This document shows positions 18,487 to 27,127 of a DNA stretch of 64,000 bases, piece by piece. The stretch is from positions 52,906 to 116,905 of the forward strand of contig JAFEDH010000007.1 of NCBI GenBank assembly GCA_018241695.1, given 5' to 3'. Position numbers and translations under genes: made by a program. This DNA comes from Pseudomonadota bacterium (GTDB taxonomy: Bacteria; Pseudomonadota; Gammaproteobacteria; Burkholderiales; Rhodocyclaceae). The notes beneath the pieces were generated by a model, which was given only the letters and a program-made list of their open reading frames with translations, searched no databases and had not been told where the DNA came from. The stretch's first letter is position 1, and each line of letters starts with the position of its first letter.

Positions 18487-18527
18487 TCCGGTCCTCAGCG
18501 CTTCCAATCTTGTGCCCGCCGTTATGC

Positions 18528-18543
18528 TGGCACAAGGGTTGCT
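18528..18543 (+). promoter_or_regulatory. Sigma-54 promoter for flgK-flgL
   Basis: TGGCACAAGGGTTGCT matches TGGCACG-N4-TTGCW at all but one position, with GG and GC 10 nt apart. Transcription would start near 18554, and flgK starts at 18612. The regulator-site candidate at 18568-18582 lies downstream of the start. Confidence 0.88.
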
Positions 18544-18567
18544 GTTCTCTTCCATGAATTCAATTTA

Positions 18568-18582
18568 CGGCAAGATTTGCCG
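18568..18582. promoter_or_regulatory. CGGCAA-GAT-TTGCCG palindrome in the flgK leader
   Basis: CGGCAAGATTTGCCG, a perfect six-base inverted repeat with a 3-nt spacer; the arms extend to 7 bp (ACGGCAA/TTGCCGT). It lies about 14-28 nt downstream of the predicted sigma-54 start. For FlrC of Vibrio cholerae, enhancer sites downstream of the start are known, so a FleR/FlrC site is plausible here. Confidence 0.68.
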
Positions 18583-18611
18583 TTATTCCAGAATATTGGG
18601 AGTCATCATCT

Positions 18612-21600
18612 ATGGGCAGCGGTCTTCTTGGGATCAGTGTTTCCGGGCTTAATGCCGCCATGGCAGGTCTGCTCACGACCAGCCATAACATCGCCAATGC
18701 CTCGACACCCGGATATAACCGCCAGTCCATAGTTCAGGCGACCAATATCCCGATGTTTACCGGCTCCGGCTTTCTGGGGCAGGGCACCAATGTGCAGACG
18801 GTGCAGCGGACTTATAACGATCTGCTCACGACGCAGGTGCTGGGTGCCCAGACAGCCACTGCTCAATTACAAACCTATTCCGACCAGATCACCCAGATCA
18901 GCAATCTGATGGCTGATCCGAGCGCTGGTCTCAGTCCGGCCATACAGGGATTCTTCAATGCACTGTCCACCGCGGCGGGATCCCCTTCTTCCATCCCAGC
19001 CCGCCAGGCACTTCTGTCTTCTGGCCAGGCACTGGCTTCACGCTTCCAGTCCATGGATCAGCAACTCTCGGATATCCGGGATGGAGTCAACAAGCAGATA
19101 CAGACCGAGGTGGTCACCATCAATTCCTATGTGGACCAGCTGGCCAGCATCAACCAACGCATCGTCCTTGCCCAGGCCGGTGGAGCGGGGCAAGTACCGA
19201 ATGATCTGCTGGATCAGCGAGATCAGTTGATATCGAATCTGAATCAGGAAATTAGCATCACCTCCCATCAGGAATCGGATGGTAGCTACAGCGTGTTTTT
19301 CGGCTCCGGACAACCACTGGTGGTTGGTGCACAGAGTTATCAACTCAGGGCGATTCCCGGTACCGAAGATGCGTCCGAGCTCCAAATCGGATTACAAATG
19401 GGCGGTACATCAACCACATCCATACCCGATTCCCTGGTGACCGGAGGCAAGTTGGGTGGACTGCTCAACTTCCGCTCCAACAGTCTGAATTCGACACAGA
19501 ATGCGATTGGCCGTCTGGCATTTGCGATCACCACAAATTTCAATAATCAGCATGCCCTCGGGCAGGATCTGAACGGCAATCCGGGGGGCAATTTTTTCCA
19601 GCCCATCACGCTCAATACCCTGGGTGCAGCAATCAATACCGGCACGGCATCACTTGCCGCGAATGTGAAATCCAGCGACTATAAGGTGGTCTATGGCGCC
19701 GGTGGTTACACCATTACCCGCCTGTCCGATGACACCAACCTGGGCACTTTCGCTGGCTTGCCGCAGGTAGTGGACGGGGTGCGGATTTCTGCCACTTCCG
19801 GTGTGCCGGCGGTGGGTGACACTTTCTTGATTCGGCCCGATCAGCCGGACGGATCGCGGGTGGTCACCTATGCGACCAATACCGGGAACGTCACGCTGAG
19901 TTCTTCGGCCTCCAATTTGCAGTCTTTGGGAGATAGCGATTTTCGTCTGACCATGCCCTCGGCCAATACCCTGGTGCTTGAACGGTTGTCCGATGGGACT
20001 GTCTGGACCGGTCAGGGAGTTTCCCAGGCCGCTGCGATGCAGGATCTGATGAACCAGTCCTCCCCTATTGGTTTCACGCTGACACTGAGCGGGACAATGC
20101 AGAGCGGAGACAGCTTTCTGATCCGTCCCACCCGTTTCGCTGCCCGTGACATGGGGCTAGCCATCAGTGATCCCGGCTCCATCGCACTGGCCACGCCCCT
20201 GCGTACCGCAGCGGGCACCACCAATACCGGTACCGGAGCCATCAGTGCAGGCAGTGTGAACGATACACAGGTGTTGCTGTCGGCTCCCTTTACGGTGAGC
20301 TACGATGCGGCCAGCAACAGCCTGGTGGGATTCCCCATTGGCGCAACGGTGCAGGCGGGTCCTCAGACCTATCGGGTTACCAGCGCCACCACGCGAATTC
20401 CCTATGCCTCGGGCGTCAATATGAGCCTGAACGGAGTCGGTTTCGTGCTGAACGGCACACCGGCCAATGGTGATACCTTCACCATCAACCCGCCGCCGGC
20501 CGCCCCAACTGCGGGGAGCACCGGTTTTTCATCCCTGTTCGGTGTGGCCCCGGTATCGAGTTTTCGTGGTGCATCCCAGGGGAGCGTGGATATCACGACG
20601 CTGGGCTTTCCCCTGGTTCTGACGGCAGGAGTCAACGACCAGTTCAATATTTCGATCGATGGCGGCGCGGCATCCACCGTTACCCTTGGTGCAGGGCCCT
20701 ATGCGACGCCGGCGGCACTGGCCGGCGCGGTCCAGAGCGCGATTGGTGGTGGTGTGGTGGTGACGCTGGACGGCACGAATCGTCTTCAGGTCACATCTTC
20801 GACGGTTGGTGGCGCTTCCGCCATTGTGTTGTCGGCAGCAGGTGCCAATAACGGCTACACAAACCTGTTCGGTGTGGCGACTTCCGGTAATCAGGCCCAG
20901 TCGACGGGAGCCGCGCTGGGCAGCCCGACCGTGATCACCGCCGGGGTCAATGATGCATTCCGTCTGACACTCAATGGTGGCGGTAGCCAGATCATCACCC
21001 TTCCTCCGGGCAGCTACTCCCCGGCAGCGCTGCAGGCACAACTCCAGGCCGCGCTCAATGCGGTTGCTGCGGCTCCCGGCATCACAGCAACCCTGAGCGG
21101 CGGCAACCAGCTGGTGCTGATGTCGAATCTGATTGGAAGTGGTTCGTCGGTCGGATTGGCCACGGTCAACCTGGGTGCCGCAACGGTGGGCACCGGTACC
21201 GTCACTGCAACGACCAGCCTGCTTCAGGCACCCCTGACACTGACCTACCAGGGGGCGACAGTGGCTCCGCTCCAGCCCAATCGCCTGCAGGGATTTCCGG
21301 TGGGTACCGTGGTTACCGTCACACCTCCGGGAGGGGCGCCGGTGGAGTACAAGGTGAGTCATGTCACCGATACCGTGCCCTACACGGCAGGCGCGACCAT
21401 GGCCTTCAATGGCATCCGCTTCAGCATCAACGGCTCTCCCGCGAATGGTGACACATTCACCTTGGGGCCGAATCCCTCGGGGATTGCCGATAACCGGAAT
21501 GCTACTTTGCTGGGCAAGCTGCAGACCAATAATGCGCTATCCGGCGCGACTGCCACCTTTCAGGGTACGTATAGTCAGATCGTTGCCACGATCGGCAACC

Positions 21601-21803
21601 AGTCACGGGCAGTGGATGTCAATTTGTCCGCCCAGCAGAACCTGGTCCAGCAGGGCCAGACTGCAATCCAGTCCGCATCGGGTGTGAATCTGGATGAGGA
21701 GGCGGCCAATCTTTTGCGCTATCAGCAGGCGTATCAGGCATCGGCCAAAGTCATCAATATTGCGGGCAAGCTCTTTGACCAGTTGCTTACCCTCGGCAGC
21801 TAG
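18612..21803 (+). CDS. flgK: Hook-filament junction protein FlgK (HAP1), greatly enlarged
   Basis: 1063 aa, against about 450-680 aa in most species. The N-terminus MGSGLLGISVSGLNAAMAGLLTTSHNIANASTPGYNRQ and the C-terminus VNLDEEAANLLRYQQAYQASAKVINIAGKLFDQLLTLGS are canonical HAP1. The middle (about 380-960) is inserted beta-rich sequence. It holds four copies of a G-x-P/M-x-x-GD-x-F motif (from residues 397, 494, 615, 941), two TAGVND modules (from about 671 and 776), and a duplicated segment at about 576-627 and 897-953. FlgK joins hook and filament. The enlarged domain should project from the junction surface. Confidence 0.94.
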   Translation: MGSGLLGISVSGLNAAMAGLLTTSHNIANASTPGYNRQSIVQATNIPMFTGSGFLGQGTNVQTVQRTYNDLLTTQVLGAQTATAQLQTYSDQITQISNLMADPSAGLSPAIQGFFNALSTAAGSPSSIPARQALLSSGQALASRFQSMDQQLSDIRDGVNKQIQTEVVTINSYVDQLASINQRIVLAQAGGAGQVPNDLLDQRDQLISNLNQEISITSHQESDGSYSVFFGSGQPLVVGAQSYQLRAIPGTEDASELQIGLQMGGTSTTSIPDSLVTGGKLGGLLNFRSNSLNSTQNAIGRLAFAITTNFNNQHALGQDLNGNPGGNFFQPITLNTLGAAINTGTASLAANVKSSDYKVVYGAGGYTITRLSDDTNLGTFAGLPQVVDGVRISATSGVPAVGDTFLIRPDQPDGSRVVTYATNTGNVTLSSSASNLQSLGDSDFRLTMPSANTLVLERLSDGTVWTGQGVSQAAAMQDLMNQSSPIGFTLTLSGTMQSGDSFLIRPTRFAARDMGLAISDPGSIALATPLRTAAGTTNTGTGAISAGSVNDTQVLLSAPFTVSYDAASNSLVGFPIGATVQAGPQTYRVTSATTRIPYASGVNMSLNGVGFVLNGTPANGDTFTINPPPAAPTAGSTGFSSLFGVAPVSSFRGASQGSVDITTLGFPLVLTAGVNDQFNISIDGGAASTVTLGAGPYATPAALAGAVQSAIGGGVVVTLDGTNRLQVTSSTVGGASAIVLSAAGANNGYTNLFGVATSGNQAQSTGAALGSPTVITAGVNDAFRLTLNGGGSQIITLPPGSYSPAALQAQLQAALNAVAAAPGITATLSGGNQLVLMSNLIGSGSSVGLATVNLGAATVGTGTVTATTSLLQAPLTLTYQGATVAPLQPNRLQGFPVGTVVTVTPPGGAPVEYKVSHVTDTVPYTAGATMAFNGIRFSINGSPANGDTFTLGPNPSGIADNRNATLLGKLQTNNALSGATATFQGTYSQIVATIGNQSRAVDVNLSAQQNLVQQGQTAIQSASGVNLDEEAANLLRYQQAYQASAKVINIAGKLFDQLLTLGS
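20340..21473 (+). repeat. Duplicated modules inside flgK
   Basis: Residues about 576-627 (AGPQTYRVTSATTRIPYASG, then NGTPANGDTFTINP) and 897-953 (VEYKVSHVTDTVPYTAGATM, then NGSPANGDTFTLGP) are divergent copies of one segment. Between them are two copies of a roughly 100-residue module beginning TAGVNDQFNISIDGG (about 671) and TAGVNDAFRLTLNGG (about 776). This suggests growth by internal duplication. It is a protein-level repeat; the DNA copies have diverged. Confidence 0.75.
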
Positions 21804-21829
21804 ATAGTGGCCGGATCAGGAGATTGACG

Positions 21830-23944
21830 ATGCGTATCAGTACCCAAATGATTTTTGATGCAGGGCTGGGTTCGATGCAGAACCAGACCAGTGCGTTGAT
21901 CCGGACCCAGCAACAGATCTCCAGCGGGAAGCGCATCCTCAATCCCGCCGATGATCCGGTGGCCTCGGCACAGGCCCTGGATGTCACCCAGGCCCAGTCC
22001 CTGAATCAGCAGTATCAGAATGCCCAGGGAAATGCCCAGAGCATTCTGGGACTGGCAGACAGCCAGCTCTCGAGCGTCAACGACCTCTATGCCCGCATCA
22101 AGGAACTCACGGTTCAGGCCGGCAATGCCAGCCTTTCCGATTCTGACCGGCGCAGCATCGCGATCGAGCTCCGTTCCCGCTATGAAGAGCTGATCGGTCT
22201 CGCCAACAGCACCGACGGGACAGGGCAATATCTGTTCTCCGGCTACCAGGGAGCGACCCAGCCTTTTGCCGGCAGTGTCGAGAACGGGGTGGTTTATAAC
22301 GGTGATTCTGGGCAGCGTACCTTGAGTGTGTCGGCATCGCGCCAGTTGTCCGTGAGTGATTCCGGAAATGCGTTGTTCATGGGAGTTCCGAATGGCAATG
22401 GCACCTTCGCCACCGGATTGCGCGGCCTGAAATCGGCCAATGCCAGCCAGGCGACCTTTGAAGGTGCAGCTGTGAGCAACCCACCCACGAGCACAGGAAC
22501 AGTGGATGTCCGCTTCTGGACCGATACGGCCAATGCCATGGGCGGTGGCGCCAACAAGGTGTATTACGACCTGGTAAATACCGTCACCGGAAATTCCCTC
22601 TATACCGGTACGCCTCCCGTCACCGGAACCGGCGGCAGCTTCACGCATCCTTACGTCAGTGGCAGTCCGATCCCCCTGTCATCTCTCTCCCCCCCTGCTG
22701 TGGTGGCTTTCGATTACGGGGCCAATGCGGTCATTACCGGGACACCGCAAACCGGTGATCTTTTCACCTTCAGTCGTAATGCCGCAAGCCTGACCCTGGC
22801 GTCCAGCACGCTTACTGCAAGCAGCGCCCGGACGGCCATCAGTACCGGTACGGTCACCGATCCGGTCAAGTGGTCCAGCAACACGAACAGCGGAAATCTG
22901 GAGGTCCGTTTCTGGGTGGATGGTACGGGCAGTGTGGGGCCACAAGGGCGGACCTATTACGATCTGGTGGATGCCGGTAGCGGTAAATCCCTGTTTACCG
23001 GAAATTCCTCAGCCACGGGTGCGGGAGGAAGCTATACCCACGCTTATACGAGCGGCAGCCCGATCAATTTCAACGGTCTGGCCGCAGCCTATAACCCGCC
23101 CAGCAATGATTTCGGTGCCAGTGTGATCGTTTCGGGTATTCCCGCCAGTGGAGACAGCTTCACGGTGAAGGCCAGCACCGATCCGGCGGGGAATGGCTAT
23201 TTCGTCACTGCGGCGAAGGAAATCCAGACTGCCAATACGGGCAGTGCCATCGTCGGCACGGGTACGGTGACCGATTCTGCCAAATGGCGTAATCCGGCCA
23301 ATAGCGGAGATCTTGAAATTCGCTTCTGGAAAGATCCGCAGAACACGGCAGCGAATGCGCCGGTGTATTACGACATCGTCGACGCCAGAACAGAGAAATC
23401 CCTGTTCACCAATTCAGCGTCCACTGCGGGGGGATTAGGCAGCACGTATACCCATGCGTTCACCGCCGGTGATGGCATCAGCTTTTCCGGACTGGCCGCC
23501 CCTTATGGCGATCTGGGGATTTCGGTCGCCATTAGTGGCACGCCCGCCAGTGGCGATGCATTCACGGTGCAAAACAGCACCAGCACCAGCATCTTCCAGA
23601 ATCTGGGGGATCTGATCGGCACGCTCGAGGGCAGGATCGGGCCGCCGGGAGCGGGCAACTCGGAACTGCAGAACAAGCTGGGTTTCGTCCTTACCAATCT
23701 GGATCAGGCCCGGGATGCGGTGCTCAAGGTCCGGGCCGATATCGGCACCCGCATGGGGGAGGCCAGCGACCTGACCAATGTATCGCAAAGCCTGAATTTG
23801 CAATACTCCAGCACGCTTTCCAATTTGCAGGATGTTGATTACGCCAAAGCGATTACCGATTTCATGCGTCAGCAGACAGGGTTGCAGGCGGCTCAGCAAA
23901 CCTTCAGCAAGGTCTCGGGGCTTTCCTTGTTCAACTACCTGTGA
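21830..23944 (+). CDS. flgL: Hook-filament junction protein FlgL (HAP3), enlarged by three tandem repeats
   Basis: 704 aa from ATG 21830 (AGGAGA upstream), against about 300-420 aa normally. MRISTQMIFDAGLGSMQNQTSALIRTQQQISSGKRILNPADDPVASAQAL and the C-terminus LQDVDYAKAITDFMRQQTGLQAAQQTFSKVSGLSLFNYL are canonical. Residues about 223-600 consist of three successive copies of a 132-138 residue module. Each has xVRFW, then YYDLV(D/N) and a closing G-x-P-x-x-GD-x-F. FlgL links FlgK to flagellin. It lies 26 nt after flgK. Confidence 0.94.
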   Translation: MRISTQMIFDAGLGSMQNQTSALIRTQQQISSGKRILNPADDPVASAQALDVTQAQSLNQQYQNAQGNAQSILGLADSQLSSVNDLYARIKELTVQAGNASLSDSDRRSIAIELRSRYEELIGLANSTDGTGQYLFSGYQGATQPFAGSVENGVVYNGDSGQRTLSVSASRQLSVSDSGNALFMGVPNGNGTFATGLRGLKSANASQATFEGAAVSNPPTSTGTVDVRFWTDTANAMGGGANKVYYDLVNTVTGNSLYTGTPPVTGTGGSFTHPYVSGSPIPLSSLSPPAVVAFDYGANAVITGTPQTGDLFTFSRNAASLTLASSTLTASSARTAISTGTVTDPVKWSSNTNSGNLEVRFWVDGTGSVGPQGRTYYDLVDAGSGKSLFTGNSSATGAGGSYTHAYTSGSPINFNGLAAAYNPPSNDFGASVIVSGIPASGDSFTVKASTDPAGNGYFVTAAKEIQTANTGSAIVGTGTVTDSAKWRNPANSGDLEIRFWKDPQNTAANAPVYYDIVDARTEKSLFTNSASTAGGLGSTYTHAFTAGDGISFSGLAAPYGDLGISVAISGTPASGDAFTVQNSTSTSIFQNLGDLIGTLEGRIGPPGAGNSELQNKLGFVLTNLDQARDAVLKVRADIGTRMGEASDLTNVSQSLNLQYSSTLSNLQDVDYAKAITDFMRQQTGLQAAQQTFSKVSGLSLFNYL
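22496..23590 (+). repeat. Three tandem protein repeats in flgL
   Basis: Copies begin near residues 223, 340 and 478. Landmarks repeat in order: the RFW tryptophans at 230, 362 and 500; YYDLV/YYDIV; SLYTG/SLFTG/SLFTN; SFTHPY/SYTHAY/TYTHAF; SGSPI/SGSPI/AGDGI; and GTPQTGDLF (304), GIPASGDSF (436), GTPASGDAF (570). The spacing is about 132-138 residues. Copies two and three also share TGTVTD-x-x-KW before the core. Confidence 0.85.
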
Positions 23945-24405
23945 AAACGTTTCTCCTTTTCGCCGCATTGCCGGTACTTGCCGGTTGCAATGCGTTGCAT
24001 TGGCCATCGAGCGTATCGGGCAACTTCCCTCGTTCAGGAGCTCTCGTTCCCGATGCCACCGTGCAGGTGAGCCCTACCACTGCGCTGCCCCTGGAAAAAA
24101 TTGTGTACTGGGGCGGTGTGGCCGCGATTGCTTACTATGTGATTGACCCTTTTCAACCCAACTGGTCGATCGAGGAGGCGAAGTTCCCCGAGGGACGCTA
24201 TCACCTCAGCCTGCAGATGAAGCGCTATTACGCAGGTGGCGCAGGCGAGGCCCGGCAGGCATTCCAGCGCCGGGCGCAGGAGCTGGCGTTAGCAGCGGGA
24301 GCACCGGGGTATGACATTCTCGAATACAGCGAAGGTCTGGATTCGAGTGCCATCGGCTCGCGCCGGGTAGCGGAAGGTGTGATTGCCCTCAAGCCCAGAC
24401 CCTGA
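23941..24405 (+). CDS. Small predicted lipoprotein of unknown function after flgL
   Basis: 154 aa with a GTG start overlapping the flgL stop (GTGA). MKTFLLFAALPVLAGC is a lipoprotein signal with cysteine 16 as the lipid site. The mature part has a hydrophobic stretch VYWGGVAAIAYYVIDPF (about 56-72) and then WSIEEAKFPEGRYHLSLQMKRYYAGGAGEARQAFQRRAQELA. I do not recognise the family beyond general similarity to short flagellar-cluster lipoproteins. Translational coupling to flgL suggests an envelope role linked to the flagellum. The 29 nt to the convergent fliR hold no visible terminator. Confidence 0.8.
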   Translation: MKTFLLFAALPVLAGCNALHWPSSVSGNFPRSGALVPDATVQVSPTTALPLEKIVYWGGVAAIAYYVIDPFQPNWSIEEAKFPEGRYHLSLQMKRYYAGGAGEARQAFQRRAQELALAAGAPGYDILEYSEGLDSSAIGSRRVAEGVIALKPRP

Positions 24406-24434
24406 CCGGTTGAATTCTCTCCCGTTCGATCCGG

Positions 24435-25220
24435 CTATTGGCGGGCGGCAGCCCTGACCACGACCCCCAGGGCGGAGAATCCCTTCTCGTAGAGCCCACC
24501 CATTGCATCGCCGAAATACGGCAGCAGCAGGGTGAGTACGATGAAGCCCGCGAACAGGGTGAAAGCAAAGCCAATCGAAAAAATATTAAGGGAGGGGGCC
24601 ACCCGGCTGAGCACTCCCAGGGCCAGATTGGCGATCAGCAGGGCGGTCACGATGGGAAGGGATAGCAGGGTGCCGGCAGAGAACAGCGTACCCGCCCAGG
24701 TCAGCATGGCCTGTATTCCTGCAGTAGAGAAATGGGTGGCAACAGGAAGAAGCGTAAAGCTTTCCGCCAGGGCCTTCAGGGTTAGCAGATGTCCGTTCAT
24801 GGACAGAAAAATAAGCAGTGCGAGCAGCGTCATGAAGCGGGTGATGACCGGAGTTTGTCCACTGCCCAGTGGATCGTAGAAACGGGCAAAGGAAAGTCCC
24901 ATCTGCATGCCGATCAGTTCGCCGGCAATATCGATGGCGGAGAAGACAATGCGTAGCGTAAGCCCAAGGGCAACACCCGTCACGAGCTCCTGAGCTAAAA
25001 CCATCAGACCAGCCCAGGATCCCAGTGATACCGCGGGCATTGCTGGCAGGGCTGGTGCCAGCGCCAGCGCAATGACCAGTCCGGTCACGAGCCGGAGCCG
25101 GTTCGGCAGACCGGTATTGTTGAAAACCGGGGCCATGGCCAGCAGGCCGACGATGCGGGCCAGCGGGAACATGAACATCGCCAGCCATGTATTCAGCTGG
25201 GTCGAGGTGACCTGCAGCAT
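24435..25220 (-). CDS. fliR: Flagellar export gate protein FliR
   Basis: 261 aa from ATG 25220, with GAGG at 5-nt spacing; a TTG at 25235 is a weaker alternative that would overlap fliQ. It is an integral membrane protein with about six hydrophobic segments. The conserved parts are FPLARIVGLLAMAPVFNN, GMQMGLSFARFYDPLGSGQTPVITRF and the C-terminal LLPYFGDAMGGLYEKGF. It forms the export gate with FliP and FliQ. It is the last gene of the fliK-R series. Confidence 0.94.
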   Translation of the reverse strand: MLQVTSTQLNTWLAMFMFPLARIVGLLAMAPVFNNTGLPNRLRLVTGLVIALALAPALPAMPAVSLGSWAGLMVLAQELVTGVALGLTLRIVFSAIDIAGELIGMQMGLSFARFYDPLGSGQTPVITRFMTLLALLIFLSMNGHLLTLKALAESFTLLPVATHFSTAGIQAMLTWAGTLFSAGTLLSLPIVTALLIANLALGVLSRVAPSLNIFSIGFAFTLFAGFIVLTLLLPYFGDAMGGLYEKGFSALGVVVRAAARQ

Positions 25221-25227
25221 TCCTGCC

Positions 25228-25497
25228 TCAGCCAATCAGGCCGGGAATTGCCTCGAACAGCTGACGCACGTAGTCGGTCATGATGGTCAGCATCCAGGGG
25301 CCCGCCACAAGCAGGACGAGAAAGATCATGACCAGCTTGGGAACGAAGGATAGTGTCGATTCGTTGATCTGGGTGGCGGCCTGAAAGATGCTGATGATCA
25401 GACCCGTCACCAGAGCGGCGATGAACAGCGGGGCCGAGATCATGAGCATGACTTCCAGTGCCTGGCGGCCGATAGCGATGACCGTGGTGGGTGTCAT
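25228..25497 (-). CDS. fliQ: Flagellar export gate protein FliQ
   Basis: 89 aa, exactly the family size. Two membrane helices surround the conserved ALVTGLIISIFQAATQINESTLSFVPKLV. It assembles with FliP and FliR into the helical export gate. It lies 10 nt after fliP and 7 nt before the chosen fliR start. Confidence 0.95.
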   Translation of the reverse strand: MTPTTVIAIGRQALEVMLMISAPLFIAALVTGLIISIFQAATQINESTLSFVPKLVMIFLVLLVAGPWMLTIMTDYVRQLFEAIPGLIG

Positions 25498-25507
25498 GCT
25501 CTTTCTC

Positions 25508-26242
25508 CTAGCCGAAACTGCGCACCAGGGAGCCGACCAGAAGGTTCCATCCGTCCACCAGCACGAACAGCATGAGCTTGAAGGGTAGTGCGACGATGAC
25601 CGGAGACATCATCATCATCCCCATGGACATGAGAACCGAAGCCACCACCATGTCAATGATGAGAAACGGAATGAAAACGATGAACCCGATCTGGAACGCG
25701 GTCTTCAGTTCCGAAGTGACAAATGCGGGTATCAATATGCGCATCGGCACGGTTTCTTTTGATTCCGGTTTGGGGAGTTTCGCAATGTTGTTGAACAGAA
25801 CCAGATCGGCTTCACGTGTCTGTCGCAGCATGAAGCTCCGGAGCGGGACGGAAGCCCGGTCGAGTGCCTCGGGAAATCCGATTTTATTTTCCGAGAGGGG
25901 GATATAGGCTTCGGTGTATATCCTGTCCCCTACCGGTGCCATGATGAAAAAGGTGAGAAACAGCGCAAGCCCCACCAGTACCTGATTCGGAGGCGACGTC
26001 TGGGTTCCCAGTGCCTGGCGGAGAAGGGAGAACACGATGATGATGCGGGTGAAACTGGTCATCAGCAGCAGGATCGCCGGGAGAAAGCTGAGGCTGGTCA
26101 GCAGCAGCAGAGTCTGGATCGAAAGAGACCACTGGGTACCACCACCTGGTGCCGCCGCGCTGGTGATGGCGGGCAAAACCTGGGCATTGGCCAGAGCGGG
26201 AAGCACCAGCAACAGGATCGGCAGAGTCTGTTTACGGAGCAT
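25508..26242 (-). CDS. fliP: Flagellar export gate protein FliP
   Basis: 244 aa from ATG 26242, which gives an N-terminal signal sequence ([19 protein letters not shown]). An upstream start at 26278 lies deeper inside fliO. Conserved parts are [91 protein letters not shown] and the tail [14 protein letters not shown]. It forms the pore of the export gate with FliQ and FliR. It overlaps fliO by 11 nt. Confidence 0.95.
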   Translation of the reverse strand: MLRKQTLPILLLVLPALANAQVLPAITSAAAPGGGTQWSLSIQTLLLLTSLSFLPAILLLMTSFTRIIIVFSLLRQALGTQTSPPNQVLVGLALFLTFFIMAPVGDRIYTEAYIPLSENKIGFPEALDRASVPLRSFMLRQTREADLVLFNNIAKLPKPESKETVPMRILIPAFVTSELKTAFQIGFIVFIPFLIIDMVVASVLMSMGMMMMSPVIVALPFKLMLFVLVDGWNLLVGSLVRSFG

Positions 26243-26648
26243 GGCGACGGGAAAGAAATTGCTGGATACGGCCAGCAAAGTCAGCTGTGGGCAATCCGGA
26301 TTGTTCAGGACGTGTTTCTTTCGGCATCTGATGCAAGGCCGTGATCTGCCCGGGCGTTACACCAATAACCAGCCACAGATTGCCGATTTCCATCACGACG
26401 ACCTTTTCACGGGGCCCCACCGCAGTACCGGCCACGATTTTAAGCAGGTGATTACCGTTCTCACGGGCAGCTCCCAGCCGCTTCAACAGCCACAGGCTGA
26501 CAAACAGAAGAATCAGCACCAGGGCAAAACCCGACAGGAGTTGCAACGCACTGCTACCCAGATCCGGGGAGGGTGAAGCCGGGTCGGCCCGGGCGGATAG
26601 CGCCGACAGGGTAGCCAGAATGCAAAAACAGCGGAAAGAAACACGCAT
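26232..26648 (-). CDS. fliO: Flagellar export assembly protein FliO
   Basis: 138 aa. There is a short N-terminal signal-like segment, then one membrane helix [23 protein letters not shown] (about 38-60), and the cytoplasmic FliO domain with [29 protein letters not shown]. FliO helps FliP assemble. It is separated from fliN by 92 nt, the widest gap in this series, which holds only a short GGCCT/AGGCC hairpin. Confidence 0.92.
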   Translation of the reverse strand: MRVSFRCFCILATLSALSARADPASPSPDLGSSALQLLSGFALVLILLFVSLWLLKRLGAARENGNHLLKIVAGTAVGPREKVVVMEIGNLWLVIGVTPGQITALHQMPKETRPEQSGLPTADFAGRIQQFLSRRHAP

Positions 26649-26740
26649 GGCGAAAATTGCAGACTACAACAGCGCCAGCTTATTTCCCTGGCCTTCAGGC
26701 CGGCGCCCCAATCAGGCAGGGAAAGGGGAGGGTGCTCCTG

Positions 26741-27127
26741 TTATCGACCGAGCTTCTTCACGCGTTCGGCAGGGGTGATGATATCGGTGAGGCGGATACC
26801 GAATTTTTCGTTGACCACCACGACTTCTCCTTGGGCGATCAGGGTGCCATTGACCAGCACATCGAGAGGTTCTCCCGCCAATCCATCGAGTTCGACGATG
26901 GAGCCGCGGGCCAGCTGGAGCAGATTGCGGATGGGGATCCTTGCGTGTCCGAGTTCCACCGTCATGTTCACCGGGATATCCAGAATCATGTCGAAGTCCC
27001 GCATGACGGAACTGCTGCCTTTGTCGCCGGACAGTTCGCTGAATGCCGCAGGCTGGGCTTCCACCAAAGTCTGTTCGTTCATGGTGTCGGCCAAGTTTTC
27101 TGTGTATGCCGGTGCTTCTTCGCTCAT
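26741..27127 (-). CDS. fliN: Flagellar switch protein FliN
   Basis: 128 aa from ATG 27127, which overlaps the fliM stop by 4 nt (ATGA). The C-terminal SpoA domain has ILDIPVNMTVELGHARIPIRNLLQLARGSIVELDGLAGEPLDVLVNG and ends EKFGIRLTDIITPAERVKKL. FliN forms the lower C ring and docks the FliH-FliI export complex. The acidic, alanine-rich N-terminal 40 residues are variable, as usual. Confidence 0.95.
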   Translation of the reverse strand: MSEEAPAYTENLADTMNEQTLVEAQPAAFSELSGDKGSSSVMRDFDMILDIPVNMTVELGHARIPIRNLLQLARGSIVELDGLAGEPLDVLVNGTLIAQGEVVVVNEKFGIRLTDIITPAERVKKLGR

